DNA from: Primulina eburnea
Taxonomy: Eukaryota > Streptophyta > Magnoliopsida > Lamiales > Gesneriaceae
Reading direction: 5' to 3'
Length of the DNA stretch: 64,000 bases
Assembly (NCBI RefSeq): GCF_022965805.1
Contig: NW_027331385.1
Span: 186,001-250,000 of the forward strand
This document shows positions 10,983 through 21,448 of the stretch, piece after piece. The notes beneath the pieces were generated by a model that ran no database searches, was not told the origin of the DNA, and was given only the letters and a program-made list of their open reading frames with translations. How positions within the stretch are numbered: position 1 is the stretch's first letter; each line of letters opens with the position of its first letter. The translations under genes and the position numbers were made by a program.

Positions 10983-12641
10983 ATGGAGAGGGATGTAGGA
11001 GATAGTTCGAATTCGGAGTTGTCTAAGTTCCAAATAGAGGCGTTGTCGGGGCATTTTTCTAGGATGATAAAGGTTGAGATGGAGGCCCTACATGAGCGTT
11101 TGGATAGGATGGAAGTGAGTGCTAGTGGGGGTAAATCTAAGGGTAGAGATTTTGGTAGAGGTGAAGAGGAGGAGTATGACTTAGGTGAGGAAGAGGAGAG
11201 TCAAAATGAAACTTGGGGTAGGAATGGAAGAGGTAGAGGAGTTGGAAGAGGTCGAGGCGAAGCTATGCGGGGTAGATATAATGATGGGCATAGAGATGAT
11301 GGGAATATGAGTGGCATTAAGATGAAAATCCCTTCTTTCCATGGGAAGTCGGATCCGGAAGCGTATCTAGAGTGGGAAAAGAGGGTAGAGTTTGTATTCG
11401 ACTGTCACCAATACTCCGAGCTCAAAAAGGTTAGGTTGGCGGTAGTTGAATTTATGGATTATGCACTCATCTGGTGGGATCAATTAGCGACCACTAGAAG
11501 AAAGTATAATGAAAGGCCTATTGAGTCTTGGGATGAGATGAAAAGGGTTATGAGGAAGAGGTTTGTGCCAAACCACTATTATAGAGAGATGTTCAAGAGG
11601 CTACAAACTTTGAGGCAAGGGTTAAAGAGTGTGGAGGACTACTATAAGGAGATGGAGGTAGTCATGATTAGGACCAACATTGAGGAAGATAATGAAGCAA
11701 CCATGGCTCGTTTTCTTTGTGGTTTGAACAGGGAGATTCAAGATCAAGTGGAGCTTCGGCACTACTTAGATCTAGACGAAATGGTGCAAATGGCCATAAA
11801 GGTGGAGCAACAACTCAAAAGGCGAGGATTTGGCCGCACCAATCAAACCGGAGGTGCATCTTCTTCTTGGCGACCAAATGCGGCCAAGCGAGATGATAGC
11901 AAAGTGGTGACCAAGCCTAAGTTTGAACCAAAGCAAGAGACACCTAGACATGGAGTACAAGGTAAATCTGAAATTCCTACTACTCGTTCTAGAGATACAA
12001 AATGTTTTAGATGTCTAGGGTTGGGCCATATTGCTAGTGAGTGTCCTAATAAGAGAGTCATGTTCTTAAATGATTATGGTGAGTATGAGTCTCAAAGTGA
12101 GGGGGATGGCGAGGGTAGTGATGATGATATGCCGGAGTTGGAGGATCCCGATGAGGGATATGGGGCGGTTGTAGGAGAAGCGCTAGTGACTAGGCGAATC
12201 ATGAGTGCCCAAGTCAAAGATGAGGAAGTTAACCAAAGAGAGAACTTGTTCCACACTAGATGTTTTGTGAATGGTAAGGTGTGCAATGTAATCATAGATG
12301 GGGGTAGTTGCACCAATGTGGCTAGTGTTGAGATGGTTGAAAAATTGGGATTGCCTACAATAAAACATCCTCAACCATATAGGCTTCAATGGTTGAACGA
12401 TTGTGCGGAAGTGAGGGTTAATAGGCAAGTTCTAGTGTCATTCTCAATTGGGAAGTACAAAGACGAGGTTTTGTGTGACATGGTGCCCATGCATGCTTGT
12501 CATATCTTGTTGGGTAGGCCATGGCAATTTGATAGGCGAGTGACTCACGACGGTTTCAAAAATAAGTACTCGTTTGTATTAAAAAAGAATCTGTTGTTCT
12601 ACTTCCATTGTCTCCAAAACAAGTATTGGAGGACCACTTGA
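10983..12641 (+). CDS. CRM-like gag-protease, element 1
   Basis: A 552-residue frame starts at the ATG that also starts the homologous ORF of element 2. The N-terminal region is charged and Gly/Arg-rich (residues 50-105). The retrotransposon gag domain spans about 115-280 ([40 protein letters not shown]). A CCHC zinc knuckle [14 protein letters not shown] lies at 341-354. An aspartic-protease domain follows, with the active-site block IIDGGSCTN near 437-445 (DGG rather than DTG) and ILLGRPW at 508-514. Gag packages element RNA and the protease matures the polyprotein. The frame ends shortly after the protease, where pol continues in the -1 frame; in element 2 the same junction is in one frame. 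A slippery A AAA AAG lies exactly at the switch. Confidence 0.9.
   Translation: MERDVGDSSNSELSKFQIEALSGHFSRMIKVEMEALHERLDRMEVSASGGKSKGRDFGRGEEEEYDLGEEEESQNETWGRNGRGRGVGRGRGEAMRGRYNDGHRDDGNMSGIKMKIPSFHGKSDPEAYLEWEKRVEFVFDCHQYSELKKVRLAVVEFMDYALIWWDQLATTRRKYNERPIESWDEMKRVMRKRFVPNHYYREMFKRLQTLRQGLKSVEDYYKEMEVVMIRTNIEEDNEATMARFLCGLNREIQDQVELRHYLDLDEMVQMAIKVEQQLKRRGFGRTNQTGGASSSWRPNAAKRDDSKVVTKPKFEPKQETPRHGVQGKSEIPTTRSRDTKCFRCLGLGHIASECPNKRVMFLNDYGEYESQSEGDGEGSDDDMPELEDPDEGYGAVVGEALVTRRIMSAQVKDEEVNQRENLFHTRCFVNGKVCNVIIDGGSCTNVASVEMVEKLGLPTIKHPQPYRLQWLNDCAEVRVNRQVLVSFSIGKYKDEVLCDMVPMHACHILLGRPWQFDRRVTHDGFKNKYSFVLKKNLLFYFHCLQNKYWRTT
12581..12587 (+). promoter_or_regulatory. A AAA AAG heptamer at gag/pol frame switch
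   Basis: In the gag frame the codons are ttA AAA AAG, a canonical -1 slippery heptamer. A -1 shift here moves translation into the pol frame with no stop between. The same position in element 2 reads CTAAACAAAGAA and needs no shift. The simpler reading is a one-base loss in an A run; programmed frameshifting is possible but unproven. Confidence 0.45.
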
Positions 12642-15600
12642 AAAAAAAGAAGAGAGATGAGGCCGAAAAAAAGAGTGAATTAAAAAGTGAGATGGCCTCT
12701 GAAAATAAAATTGAAGTGGCTGAAAAAAAGAGAGTTGAAAAGAGTGAGATAGCCACACAAACAAAAAAAGAGAGGAAAGAAATTGAGGGGAAAGAAAAAG
12801 AGAGGAAAGAGGCCAAAAAGAATTCTTATATGGCCCAAAAAGGTGAGATAAAACACTTGTTGCACACACATGAACCATTTGTGTTAGTTCTTTATAAGGA
12901 GATCCTCCTTAACACAAGTGATATAGCCGGATCCCTTCCGAGCATTGTTGTTTCACTATTGCAGGAATTTGACGATGTATTTCCGGAGGAGCTACCTCAA
13001 GGCTTACCACCATTGAGGGGAATTGAGCACCAAATTGATTTGGTGCCCGGGAGTGCCTTGCCAAACCGTCCAGCTTATAGGAGCAATCCGGAGGAGAGTA
13101 AGGAGCTACAAAGGCAGGTAAGTGAGTTATTAGATAAGGGTTATGTGCGTGAGTCCATGTCACCTTGTGCGGTGCCTGTTTTGCTAGTACCTAAGAAAGA
13201 TGGCTCATGGCGTATGTGTGTCGACTGTAGAGCAATCAATAACATAACCATTAAGTATAGGCATCCCATACCTAGACTAGATGATATGTTAGATGAGTTG
13301 CATGGGTCTTGCATCTTTAGCAAAATTGACTTGAGAAGTGGCTACCATCAAATTAGAATGAGGGAAGGTGATGAGTGGAAAACTGCTTTTAAAACTAAGT
13401 ATGGGTTGTATGAGTGGATGGTTATGCCTTTTGGCTTAACTAATGCACCTAGCACCTTTATGAGGTTAATGAATCATGTCTTGCATGCACATATAGGTAA
13501 ATTTGTTGTGGTTTACTTTGATGATATCCTAGTGTATAGCAAGAATCTTGAAGAGCATGTTAAACACTTGAAACTTGTGCTAATCACATTAAGGGCTGAA
13601 AATTTGTATGCTAACTTAAAGAAATGTGATTTTTGTACAAACAAACTTGTGTTTCTTGGTTTCGTTGTGAGTTCACAAGGGATACAAGTGGACGAAGACA
13701 AGGTAAGTGCTATTCGAGATTGGCCATCGCCTACTACTGTTGGTCAAGTCCGAAGCTTTCATGGTCTTGCAAGCTTCTATAGGAGGTTTGTAAGGGATTT
13801 TAGCACATTGGCGGCACCGATGACGGCGGTCATCAAGAAGGACGTTCCATTCTGTTGGGGCGAGGAGCAAGAGAAGTCTTTTAATATTATCAAGCAAAAA
13901 TTAATTAATGCTCCTTTACTTGTGTTACCTGATTTTGCTAATACTTTTGAAATTGAATGTGATGCTTCAGGTGTAGGTATTGGTGGCGTGTTGATGCAAG
14001 GAGGAAGGCCGGTGGCGTACTTTAGTGAGAAACTCAATGGGGCAGCGCTGAACTATCCCACGTATGACAAGGAGTTCTATGCACTTGTGAGGACTCTTGA
14101 GACGTGGCAGCACTACTTGAGGCCTAAAGAGTTTGTGATTCATACGGATCATGAGTCTCTAAAGCACCTCAAGGGGCAACAAAAGCTGAACAAGCGGCAT
14201 GCTAAGTGGGTGGCCTTCATAGAGACATTCCCCTACATGATCAACTATAAGCAAGGTAAGGAAAATGTAGTGGCCGACGCACTATCACGGAGGTATGTAC
14301 TTTTCTCTACTTTGGAATCCAAAATATTGGGGTTTGAACTTGTTAAAGAGTTGTATGTGCTAGATGATGATTTTAAGGAAGTGTTTGAAACTTGTATGCA
14401 TGGTCCACATGATAAATTCTACTTGCATAAAGGTTTCTTGTTTAGAGAGGATAGAATGTGCATTCCCAAGTCATCAATTCGTGAATTACTTGTTAGGGAG
14501 GCACATGGGGGTGGCCTAATGGGGCACTTTGGGGTGGCTAAGACTTTAAGTGCATTGCATGAACATTTTTATTGGCCAAACATGAAGCGTGATGTTGAAC
14601 GTATTTGTGAGAAGTGCATAACTTGTAGACAAGCTAAGTCTAGGACACTACCACACGGATTATATACACCACTTCCCGTCCCTAGTGAACCTTGGGTGGA
14701 TATCTCTATGGACTTTGTTTTGGGATTACCTAGGACAAAGAAGGGGAGAGACTCTATATTTGTTGTTGTGGATAGGTTTTCGAAAATGGCACACTTTATT
14801 GCTTGTCACAAGACGGATGATGCATCTAACATTGCGGACCTATTCTTTAGAGAAGTCGTTAGGCTGCATGGCATGCCTAGGACCATTGTGTCGGACCGTG
14901 ATGTTAAATTCCTAAGTTACTTTTGGAAAACACTGTGGGCTAAACTTGACACTAAATTACTGTTTTCTACGACCTGTCATCCTCAAACTGATGGTCAAAC
15001 TGAGGTAGTTAATAGGACGTTAGGAACTTTATTACGTGCTATTCTCAAGAAGAACTTAAAGAATTGGGAAAATTGCTTGCCATTTGTTGAATTTGCTTAT
15101 AATCGTTGTGTGCATTCTACGACTAACTATTCGCCATTTGAAATTGTATACGGTTTTAATCCTTTGACTCCGTTGGATTTGATGTCTTTACCTGTGAGTG
15201 AAAGATTAAACATGGATGGCAAAAAGAAGGCTGAATTTGTTAGGGGGTTGCATGAAAAGGCCAAAGCCAACATTGAGAAGAAGAATGAACAATATGCTAG
15301 GCAAGCCAACAAAGGGAAAAAGAAGGTGGTATTTGAGAAGGGGGATTGGGTGTGGCTACATTTGAGGAAGGAGAGGTTTCCGGAGAAGCGATGCTCAAAG
15401 CTATTACCTAGGGGCGATGGACCATTCCAAGTTCTTGAGAGAATCAATGACAACGCCTACAAACTCGACTTGCCAGGTGAGTACAACGTAAGTTCTACAT
15501 TTAATGTTAGTGATTTGTCGTTGTTTGATGTAGGTGATGAGCAAGATTTGAGGACAAATCCTTTTCAAGAAGGGGAGGATGATGCGAACGTGGACGTCCC

Positions 15601-15973
15601 AAGGAAAGCATGGGATCCTTTGCAGTTGCCGGAGGGACCAATCACGAGGGGTCGACTAAAGAGATTCAAGGAGGCGCTACAAGGAGTCATGAGCAAGCCG
15701 GAAGAGGTCGTGATGCATGGGAGTACGTTTGGAGGCCAACGGAAAGTCATTCAAGCATTGATGTTGCTGACAGAGTCTGGACGGACCTGCACACGGACCT
15801 ACACACGGGGTCCGTGTCCTTTACAAGCTGGGATGAGTTTTTACAGTGGCTCCACGGACCTGGAGACGGACCCAGGCACGGGGTCCGTGCCCTTTGTTAT
15901 TGGCGAAGACAGTGCCTACACGGACCCGCACACGGAGGCGAGCACGGGGTCCGTGTCCCTTGTTTCCGAATGA
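12608..15973 (+). CDS. CRM-like pol: RT, RNase H, integrase, CR tail
   Basis: A 1121-residue frame, open from 12587; 12608 is its first ATG, but translation probably comes from gag. A Lys/Glu-rich spacer occupies about 8-72. Reverse transcriptase spans about 180-350 with [11 protein letters not shown] (YFDD 303-306). RNase H covers about 447-565, with CDASG at 451 and TDHESLKH at 513. The integrase zinc finger has His633/His640 and Cys670/Cys673. The integrase core has Asp702, Asp763 and Glu799, with 35 residues between the last two, the expected D,D(35)E spacing. A GPF motif is at 938-940 and FNVSDLSLF follows. [10 protein letters not shown] overlaps the polypurine tract. [14 protein letters not shown] lies inside the 3' LTR, resembling the CRM CR motif. 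No internal stop is present. Residues 697-817 are the segment that makes up the 364-bp satellite monomer. Confidence 0.92.
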   Translation: MSPKQVLEDHLKKKKRDEAEKKSELKSEMASENKIEVAEKKRVEKSEIATQTKKERKEIEGKEKERKEAKKNSYMAQKGEIKHLLHTHEPFVLVLYKEILLNTSDIAGSLPSIVVSLLQEFDDVFPEELPQGLPPLRGIEHQIDLVPGSALPNRPAYRSNPEESKELQRQVSELLDKGYVRESMSPCAVPVLLVPKKDGSWRMCVDCRAINNITIKYRHPIPRLDDMLDELHGSCIFSKIDLRSGYHQIRMREGDEWKTAFKTKYGLYEWMVMPFGLTNAPSTFMRLMNHVLHAHIGKFVVVYFDDILVYSKNLEEHVKHLKLVLITLRAENLYANLKKCDFCTNKLVFLGFVVSSQGIQVDEDKVSAIRDWPSPTTVGQVRSFHGLASFYRRFVRDFSTLAAPMTAVIKKDVPFCWGEEQEKSFNIIKQKLINAPLLVLPDFANTFEIECDASGVGIGGVLMQGGRPVAYFSEKLNGAALNYPTYDKEFYALVRTLETWQHYLRPKEFVIHTDHESLKHLKGQQKLNKRHAKWVAFIETFPYMINYKQGKENVVADALSRRYVLFSTLESKILGFELVKELYVLDDDFKEVFETCMHGPHDKFYLHKGFLFREDRMCIPKSSIRELLVREAHGGGLMGHFGVAKTLSALHEHFYWPNMKRDVERICEKCITCRQAKSRTLPHGLYTPLPVPSEPWVDISMDFVLGLPRTKKGRDSIFVVVDRFSKMAHFIACHKTDDASNIADLFFREVVRLHGMPRTIVSDRDVKFLSYFWKTLWAKLDTKLLFSTTCHPQTDGQTEVVNRTLGTLLRAILKKNLKNWENCLPFVEFAYNRCVHSTTNYSPFEIVYGFNPLTPLDLMSLPVSERLNMDGKKKAEFVRGLHEKAKANIEKKNEQYARQANKGKKKVVFEKGDWVWLHLRKERFPEKRCSKLLPRGDGPFQVLERINDNAYKLDLPGEYNVSSTFNVSDLSLFDVGDEQDLRTNPFQEGEDDANVDVPRKAWDPLQLPEGPITRGRLKRFKEALQGVMSKPEEVVMHGSTFGGQRKVIQALMLLTESGRTCTRTYTRGPCPLQAGMSFYSGSTDLETDPGTGSVPFVIGEDSAYTDPHTEASTGSVSLVSE

Positions 15974-16496
15974 AGAATTTTACAGTATGTACACGGACCC
16001 TGACACGGAGGTCTACACGGGATCCGTGTCCTATGTTTTCTGCGCGGATTTGTTTCCTTTTCTAGAGTTTTATTATTTTGGGAGACTAGATTTTTGATAT
16101 CTTTTGATATATAGACTATGTTGGACGAATTTTTAGAACACAATACACATATTATTTTGAGTTTATCAAACTTGTGAGAATTTTTTCTCAACTTTTCAAA
16201 GCTTTTAGCTTTGTCAAATCAAATCAAACTTATCAAAGTTTTTAACTTTGTGGCGTTTGTCGGTCGTTGCTTGTGCGGATTGTCGTAGGCGAAGTTCTTC
16301 GAAGGTTCGTATAGTTTTCGATTGTTTATCCTCGTGTTTATTTGTTGCTAAACTCTTGCTAGATTAGAGGTGAATATCACACAATACTTGAATCAAAAGA
16401 TCGGGAAAACACACGGATCTTAATATCGTAATTGAATAGAGGGTGCGATTTATTTTTAATCGTGTTTGCTATTTATTCGTGTCAAGATTCACATCA
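15580..16496 (+). repeat. 3' LTR of CRM-like element 1
   Basis: This 917-bp LTR follows the purine-rich tract AAGAAGGGGAGGA. It matches the 5' LTR apart from about nine differences seen by eye, for example CTGACAGAG versus CTGATAGAG and CGGGATCCG versus CGGGGTCCG. The pol frame reads into it up to 15973. It ends ACATCA followed by target duplication CCTGG. Confidence 0.92.
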
Positions 16497-17253
16497 CCTG
16501 GCCTCTCTGAGCAACAGCTTGATGCCTCTCTTGCCTCTCCCTGGCGATATCCTTCTCATCCTTCTCGGCCAACAAAGCTTTGGACACGATCTCCTTGAAA
16601 GTAACAGCCTTGGACATGTTGATATCACGACGAATCTCAGCTCTAAGGCCTCGAATGAAATGAGCACCTTTGTCCTTGTCGTTCGAAGCAATGTACGGAG
16701 CAAAAAGGCAATCCTCCTCAAACTTCAGGATATACTGACCGACATCCAAGCTCCCTTGTCGAAGCTCCAAGAACTCCGTAACCTTCCTCGCTCGAAGTGC
16801 ATCGGGAAAATACTTGTCATAGAACAGGTCAGTGAACTCTGACCACTTCAGCGTCGCAACAGTTACACCAACCTTCGTCGCATTCCACCAAATGCGGGCA
16901 GCCTTAACCAACATGAAAACGGCACAACTGATCCTGTCTTTGTCCTCATACTGGAGATGATCGAAGATAGCTTCAAGCGCCTTGACCCACTCGACAGCAA
17001 CTAGAGGATCGGTGCTACCTGCGAATTCCGGTGGATCCATTCTCTTGAAAGCAGAAAAGACGGCATCAGTGCCAACAGCTTGAGCAACCTGACCTCTCAC
17101 TTGGCCTCGACCCTGTCCTGTTCCTTGCAATCGGAGCAACTGCTGAATCTGATCGCTATGAACTTTGGCCTGCTCCTTAAGCAACTTGCCGAACTCGTCG
17201 ACAACTCTCGAGGAAGAACTATCCTCACCCTCTACCGCCTTACGCTTAGGAGG
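16497..17253 (-). pseudogene. Minus-strand Tekay gag, main domain
   Basis: On the minus strand this encodes [20 protein letters not shown] and the gag domain ([60 protein letters not shown]). It is very close to residues 2-252 of the full Tekay element at 35724-38744. It is separated from its start codon (22280-22282) by element 2 and from its zinc-knuckle part (9764-9927) by element 1. The reading frame within the fragment is intact. The rest of this element (protease to 3' LTR) is missing. Confidence 0.92.
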
Positions 17254-18078
17254 TGATGCGATCATGGACAGCTACGCGCCGAGGAAGGCATGGAAATTCA
17301 TGGGAGTGGCGTTTGGGAACCAAAAGAAAATCATTCAAGCATTGTTGGAGAAACCCGAGGCTACACGGACGTGTACACGGACCTGTACACGGGGTCCGTG
17401 TCCTTCACAACCCGAGATGAGCAAATCCAGTGCCTGCACGGACCTGGAGACGGACCCAGGCACGGGGTCCGTGCCCTTTGAAGTTGGCGAATACAGTGTC
17501 TACACGGACCCGTACACGGAGGTGAGCACGGGGTCCGTGTCCCTTGATCCAGGCTGAAGATTAATACAGTATGTACACGGACCCAGACACGGAGGTCTGC
17601 ACGGGGTCCGTGCCTAGCGTTTTCTGCGCGGATTTATTTCCTTTTCTAGAGTTTTATTATTTTGGGAGACTAGATTTCTTGATATCTTTTGATATATTGA
17701 CTATGTTGGACGAAAAATTAGACACAATACATATTTTATTTTGAGTTTATCAAAACTTTTGAGAATTTTCTCTCAACTTTTCAAAGCCAAGCTTTGTCAA
17801 ATCAAATCAAACTTATCAAAGTTTTTAACTTTGTGGCGTTTGTCGATCGTTGCTTGTGCGGATTGTCGTAGGCAAAGTTCTTCGAAGGTTCGTATAGTTT
17901 CGATTGTTTATCCTCGTGTTTATTTGTTGCTAAACTCTTGCTAGTTTAGAGGCGAATATCACATATTACTTGATTCAAAAGATCGGGAAAAACACACGAA
18001 TTTAATATCGTAATTGAATAGAGGGTGCGATTTATTTTTAATCGTGTTTGCTATTTATTCGTATCAAGATTCATATCA
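17254..18078 (+). repeat. 5' LTR of element 2
   Basis: This 825-bp LTR shares its second half almost exactly with element 1 (for example GAGTTTTATTATTTTGGGAG and GATCGGGAAAA). The first 100 bp differ strongly. Inverted-repeat CACGGACC/GGTCCGTG units lie at 17365-17610. Confidence 0.92.
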
Positions 18079-18080
18079 TT

Positions 18081-18092
18081 TGGTATCAGAGC
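18081..18092 (+). promoter_or_regulatory. Primer-binding site of element 2
   Basis: TGGTATCAGAGC follows the LTR end by two bases and matches the initiator-Met tRNA complement. It is the intact counterpart of the PBS lost from element 1. Confidence 0.88.
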
Positions 18093-18265
18093 GCCAGGTT
18101 TATTGAATTCAAGTAAATTATATTGTTCTTAAATTGCAGATCTGTATTATTTATTCGAATATTTTCAGATCTGTTTTGTTCTATCGTTCTTCGTATTTTT
18201 TTCGTGAATCTGTGATACACGAAATTTTGAGTCCTTTTTTTTTGAATTTTCGGAATTCAAAGAGG

Positions 18266-18301
<36 letters not shown>
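18266..18301 (+). repeat. Poly(A) tract in element 2 leader
   Basis: About 36 consecutive A residues follow AAAGAGG in the 5' leader, with a second run of 13 near 18396-18408. Neither adjoins a retroposon, so they are homopolymer expansions in the leader and are likely to vary in length. Confidence 0.9.
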
Positions 18302-18304
<3 letters not shown>

Positions 18305-18727
18305 AGTACAAAAATTCCGAAAATTCACCATTATTTCTTTTTGATATATTGTTCTATTGTCTTCATAGAGTCATATTCAATTGTCTCACACAGTCAAAAA
18401 AAAAAAAAATAAATAAATTTTCCTATATTCGAATTTCTTGTCTACACAGTCCAAGTGAGTCGGTCGCATTTGTTCACAAGTTTGAACTTTGATTGTTTAA
18501 TATACCCACAATACAAAGCTTGAGCACTTCCAAGAGAGCTTTCAAAATTCGAGTGATACACTTGAGTGAGAGTGACTTTTCTTTGGAGTGAACGGTGAGT
18601 ATTTGTTGTGAGCATACAAATAAAGAGGTAAAAGACGAGTGAATTTCTTTGGAGTGATCGTGAGCATTTGGGTGAGGATTATTTTATTTCTACTAACCTT
18701 TTCTTGCAGGTACAACTTTGAAATTAA

Positions 18728-21409
18728 ATGGAGAGAGAGGTAGGAGATAGTTCGAATTCGGGGGTGTCCAAAGCTCATCTAGATGCGTTGTTTGGGGATT
18801 TTAGTAGAGCGATGGCGACCCAAATGGAGTCGTTGCATGAGAGGTTGGGTAAACTTGAGGTTAGTGTTAGTGGGGGTAAACCTAAGCCTAGAGATTTGGG
18901 TAGAGATGATGAGGAGTATGATCTAGGAGGAGGCGATGAGAGTCAAAATGAGAATTGGGGTAGCAATGAGAGAGATAGAGGATTTGGTAGAGGAAGAAGG
19001 GAAGCCATGCGGGGTAGATATGAGGAGACTAGGGAAGATGGTCACATGGGTAGCATTAAGATGAAGATCCCTTCATTCCATGGGAAATCTGACCCGGAGG
19101 CGTACCTAGAATGGGAAAAGTGGGTAGAGTTCGTATTTGCATGTCACCACTACTCTGAACAAAAGAAGGTGAGGTTGGCGGTGGTTGAATTCTTAGACTA
19201 TGCTCTCATTTGGTGGGATCAATTAGTGACCACTAAAAGAAAGTATAATGAGAGGCCTATTGAATCTTGGGATGAGATGAAGAGTGTAATGAAGAAGAGG
19301 TTTGTGCCTAACCATTACTATAGGGAGATGTTTAAGAGGTTACAAACTTTGAGGCAAGGGTTGAAGAGTGTTGAGGACTACTATAAGGAGATGGAAGTAC
19401 TCATGATTAGGGCAAATACTGAGGAGGATAATGAAGCAACTATGGCTCGTTTTCTTTGTGGTTTGAACAGGGAGATTCAAGATCAAGTGGAGCTTCGGCA
19501 CTACTTAGATCTAGACGAAATGGTGCAAATGGCCATAAAGGTGGAGCAACAACTCAAAAGACGTGGAGTTGGTCGCACCAACCAAACCGGGGGTTCGTCT
19601 TCTTCTTGGCAATCCAATGTTGTGAAGCATGAGGAAAATAAAGTGGGGGCCAAGCCAAGATTTGACACTAAGCAAGAGGCGCCTAAACAAGGAGTCCAAG
19701 GTAAATCTGAAACTCCTTCTAATCGTTCTAGGGATACTAAATGCTTTAGATGTCAAGGGTTGGGTCACATTGCTAGTGAATGTCCTAATAAAAGAGTGAT
19801 GGTTTTGAATGGTTATGGTGGGTATGAGTCCCAAAGCGAGGGTAGTGATGATGATATGCCTGCATTGGAGGATCCCGATGAGGGATATGAGGCGGTTGTA
19901 GGAGAATCATTGGTGACTAGGCGTATCATGATTGGCCAAGTCGAGGAGGAGGAGACCAATCAAAGGGGGAACTTGTTTCATACTAGATGCTTTGTAAATG
20001 AAAAGGTTTGCAATGTCATTATAGATGGAGGGAGTTGTACCAATGTAGCTAGTTGTGAGATGGTGGAGAAGTTGAATTTGCCTATTTTGAAACATCCACA
20101 ACCATATAGGCTTCAATGGTTGAATGATTGTGCTGAGGTAAAAGTGAATGGGCAAGTTCTAGTTGCATTTTCGATTGGGAAGTACGTTGATGAGGTGTTA
20201 TGCGATGTTGTGCCTATGCATGCTTGTCATATCTTGTTGGGTAGACCTTGGCAATTCGATAGGAAGGTAACACATGATGGTTTCAAGAATAGGTACTCAT
20301 TTGTCCTAAACAAAGAACCAATTGTATTGCTTCCTTTGTCACCAAAACAAATACTTGAGGATCAATTAAAGAAAAGAAAAAGAGATGAGGCCGAAAAAAA
20401 GAGTGTCCAAAAGAGTGAGATGGCCTTAGAAAAAGAAAAAGAAAATTATATGGTCGAAAGAAAGAGTGAACAAAAGAGTGAGATGACCATAGAAAAGAAA
20501 AAAGAGAGAGGAAAAGAGGCCAAAGAAAAAGAAATAAAAAATAATTTGATGGCCCAAAGGAGTGAAAAGAGTGAGGATGAGAGTTGCTTATTATTGCATA
20601 AACCATTACATGTACCTTTGTACAAAGTGGTTTATCCATATTGTGATGATATCGCCGGTTCAATCCCGAGCATTGTTAATTTTTCTTTGCAGGATTCTAT
20701 TGATGTTATGATAGGGAGGCTAGCAAGTGTTGTTGGTGCGAGGATACGATGGGATGAACCATGTGGATTCAAGAGCCATAGCAATGAGGTAAGGTTAGTT
20801 GTCACCGCAACATCCGAGAGGTATGATTTTCTCCCTTACCTTAATTCATTGTTGTTTTGTTTTCAAGAATTATGGGGACAAGTTGAAAATGTGATGCTTA
20901 GAGGATGTGAATGTGGTTTAGTCTTGTTACCTAAGTGTCATATTATTGAGAATGAATATGCATTGCATGAATTAGATTCAAATGTTATTGATTTTGAGTG
21001 TTCCAAGATTGTCCAATTGACACTTTGTCATGGCAATGACCTATGTGCATTAGGATTAAATTCATGTGGTGAGTTGAATGAAGACAGGGATAGTACATTT
21101 AGTGTGTTCTATTTGCATGATTCCTACTTGTTTGATGAAGACTTTGGGAAGAGCATGAATGACTATAAGAATTTCTTTGTCCATGATGAATATATTTTTA
21201 AGGAGACTAAGTTGTTCATGTTATGCTCGTTTTATGAGTTACTCGCTAGTGATGCATATTGTTATGATTTCATTATTGATAAGATGCATGCATTTCTATG
21301 TTGGTTACATATAAAAAGGTATGTCGAATGGTGTCGTAACGAGGGTCTTGCATGTATGAAGATAGCAACTAGGCTAGGGTTTGAGGACAAATCCTTTTTG
21401 TGTAGGTAG
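18728..21409 (+). CDS. Gag-protease fused to unrecognised domain, element 2
   Basis: An 893-residue frame whose start aligns with element 1 gag. Residues 1-290 are gag ([40 protein letters not shown]). The zinc knuckle [14 protein letters not shown] lies near 339-352, and protease blocks IIDGGSCTN and [11 protein letters not shown] follow. A Lys/Glu-rich spacer covers about 530-620. Similarity to element 1 pol ends near residue 655, at the sequence TTTGCAGGAT. The last ~238 residues (for example SVVGARIRWDEPCGFKSHSN, FLCWLHIKRYVEW) have no RT, RNase H or integrase motif and I do not recognise them. They stay open throughout. Near the stop, TTTGAGGACAAATCCTTTT occurs twice, a duplicated piece of the former pol end in another frame. 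It may be a captured or rapidly diverged segment. Confidence 0.85.
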   Translation: MEREVGDSSNSGVSKAHLDALFGDFSRAMATQMESLHERLGKLEVSVSGGKPKPRDLGRDDEEYDLGGGDESQNENWGSNERDRGFGRGRREAMRGRYEETREDGHMGSIKMKIPSFHGKSDPEAYLEWEKWVEFVFACHHYSEQKKVRLAVVEFLDYALIWWDQLVTTKRKYNERPIESWDEMKSVMKKRFVPNHYYREMFKRLQTLRQGLKSVEDYYKEMEVLMIRANTEEDNEATMARFLCGLNREIQDQVELRHYLDLDEMVQMAIKVEQQLKRRGVGRTNQTGGSSSSWQSNVVKHEENKVGAKPRFDTKQEAPKQGVQGKSETPSNRSRDTKCFRCQGLGHIASECPNKRVMVLNGYGGYESQSEGSDDDMPALEDPDEGYEAVVGESLVTRRIMIGQVEEEETNQRGNLFHTRCFVNEKVCNVIIDGGSCTNVASCEMVEKLNLPILKHPQPYRLQWLNDCAEVKVNGQVLVAFSIGKYVDEVLCDVVPMHACHILLGRPWQFDRKVTHDGFKNRYSFVLNKEPIVLLPLSPKQILEDQLKKRKRDEAEKKSVQKSEMALEKEKENYMVERKSEQKSEMTIEKKKERGKEAKEKEIKNNLMAQRSEKSEDESCLLLHKPLHVPLYKVVYPYCDDIAGSIPSIVNFSLQDSIDVMIGRLASVVGARIRWDEPCGFKSHSNEVRLVVTATSERYDFLPYLNSLLFCFQELWGQVENVMLRGCECGLVLLPKCHIIENEYALHELDSNVIDFECSKIVQLTLCHGNDLCALGLNSCGELNEDRDSTFSVFYLHDSYLFDEDFGKSMNDYKNFFVHDEYIFKETKLFMLCSFYELLASDAYCYDFIIDKMHAFLCWLHIKRYVEWCRNEGLACMKIATRLGFEDKSFLCR

Positions 21410-21448
21410 CACGGATTTGAGGACAAATCCTTTTCAAGAAGGGGAGGA

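Larger units (their letters stand above)
9928..16496 (+). mobile_element. CRM-like Ty3/gypsy element 1, full length
   Basis: A 6569-bp element has LTRs at 9928-10844 and 15580-16496, both running TGATGCGAACG...TTCACATCA. It is flanked by 5-bp target duplications that differ by one base (CCAGG 9923-9927, CCTGG 16497-16501). It encodes gag-protease and pol with RT, RNase H and integrase in chromovirus order. The pol frame continues into the 3' LTR with a [14 protein letters not shown] tail, like the CR motif of centromeric retrotransposons (CRM). The target is the gag gene of a minus-strand Tekay element. The two LTRs differ at about nine positions by eye, so insertion is not very recent. The normal PBS is deleted. 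Confidence 0.9.

Noticed and set aside
12608..15973. Independent host integrase-like gene
   Set aside because: It lies between matching LTRs with target duplications, directly after gag-protease, and has the full RT-RNase H-integrase order of a retrotransposon.
18266..18301. Poly(A) tail of a SINE, LINE or processed pseudogene
   Set aside because: The A tract lies within the leader of an intact LTR element. No target duplication or retroposon body is next to it.
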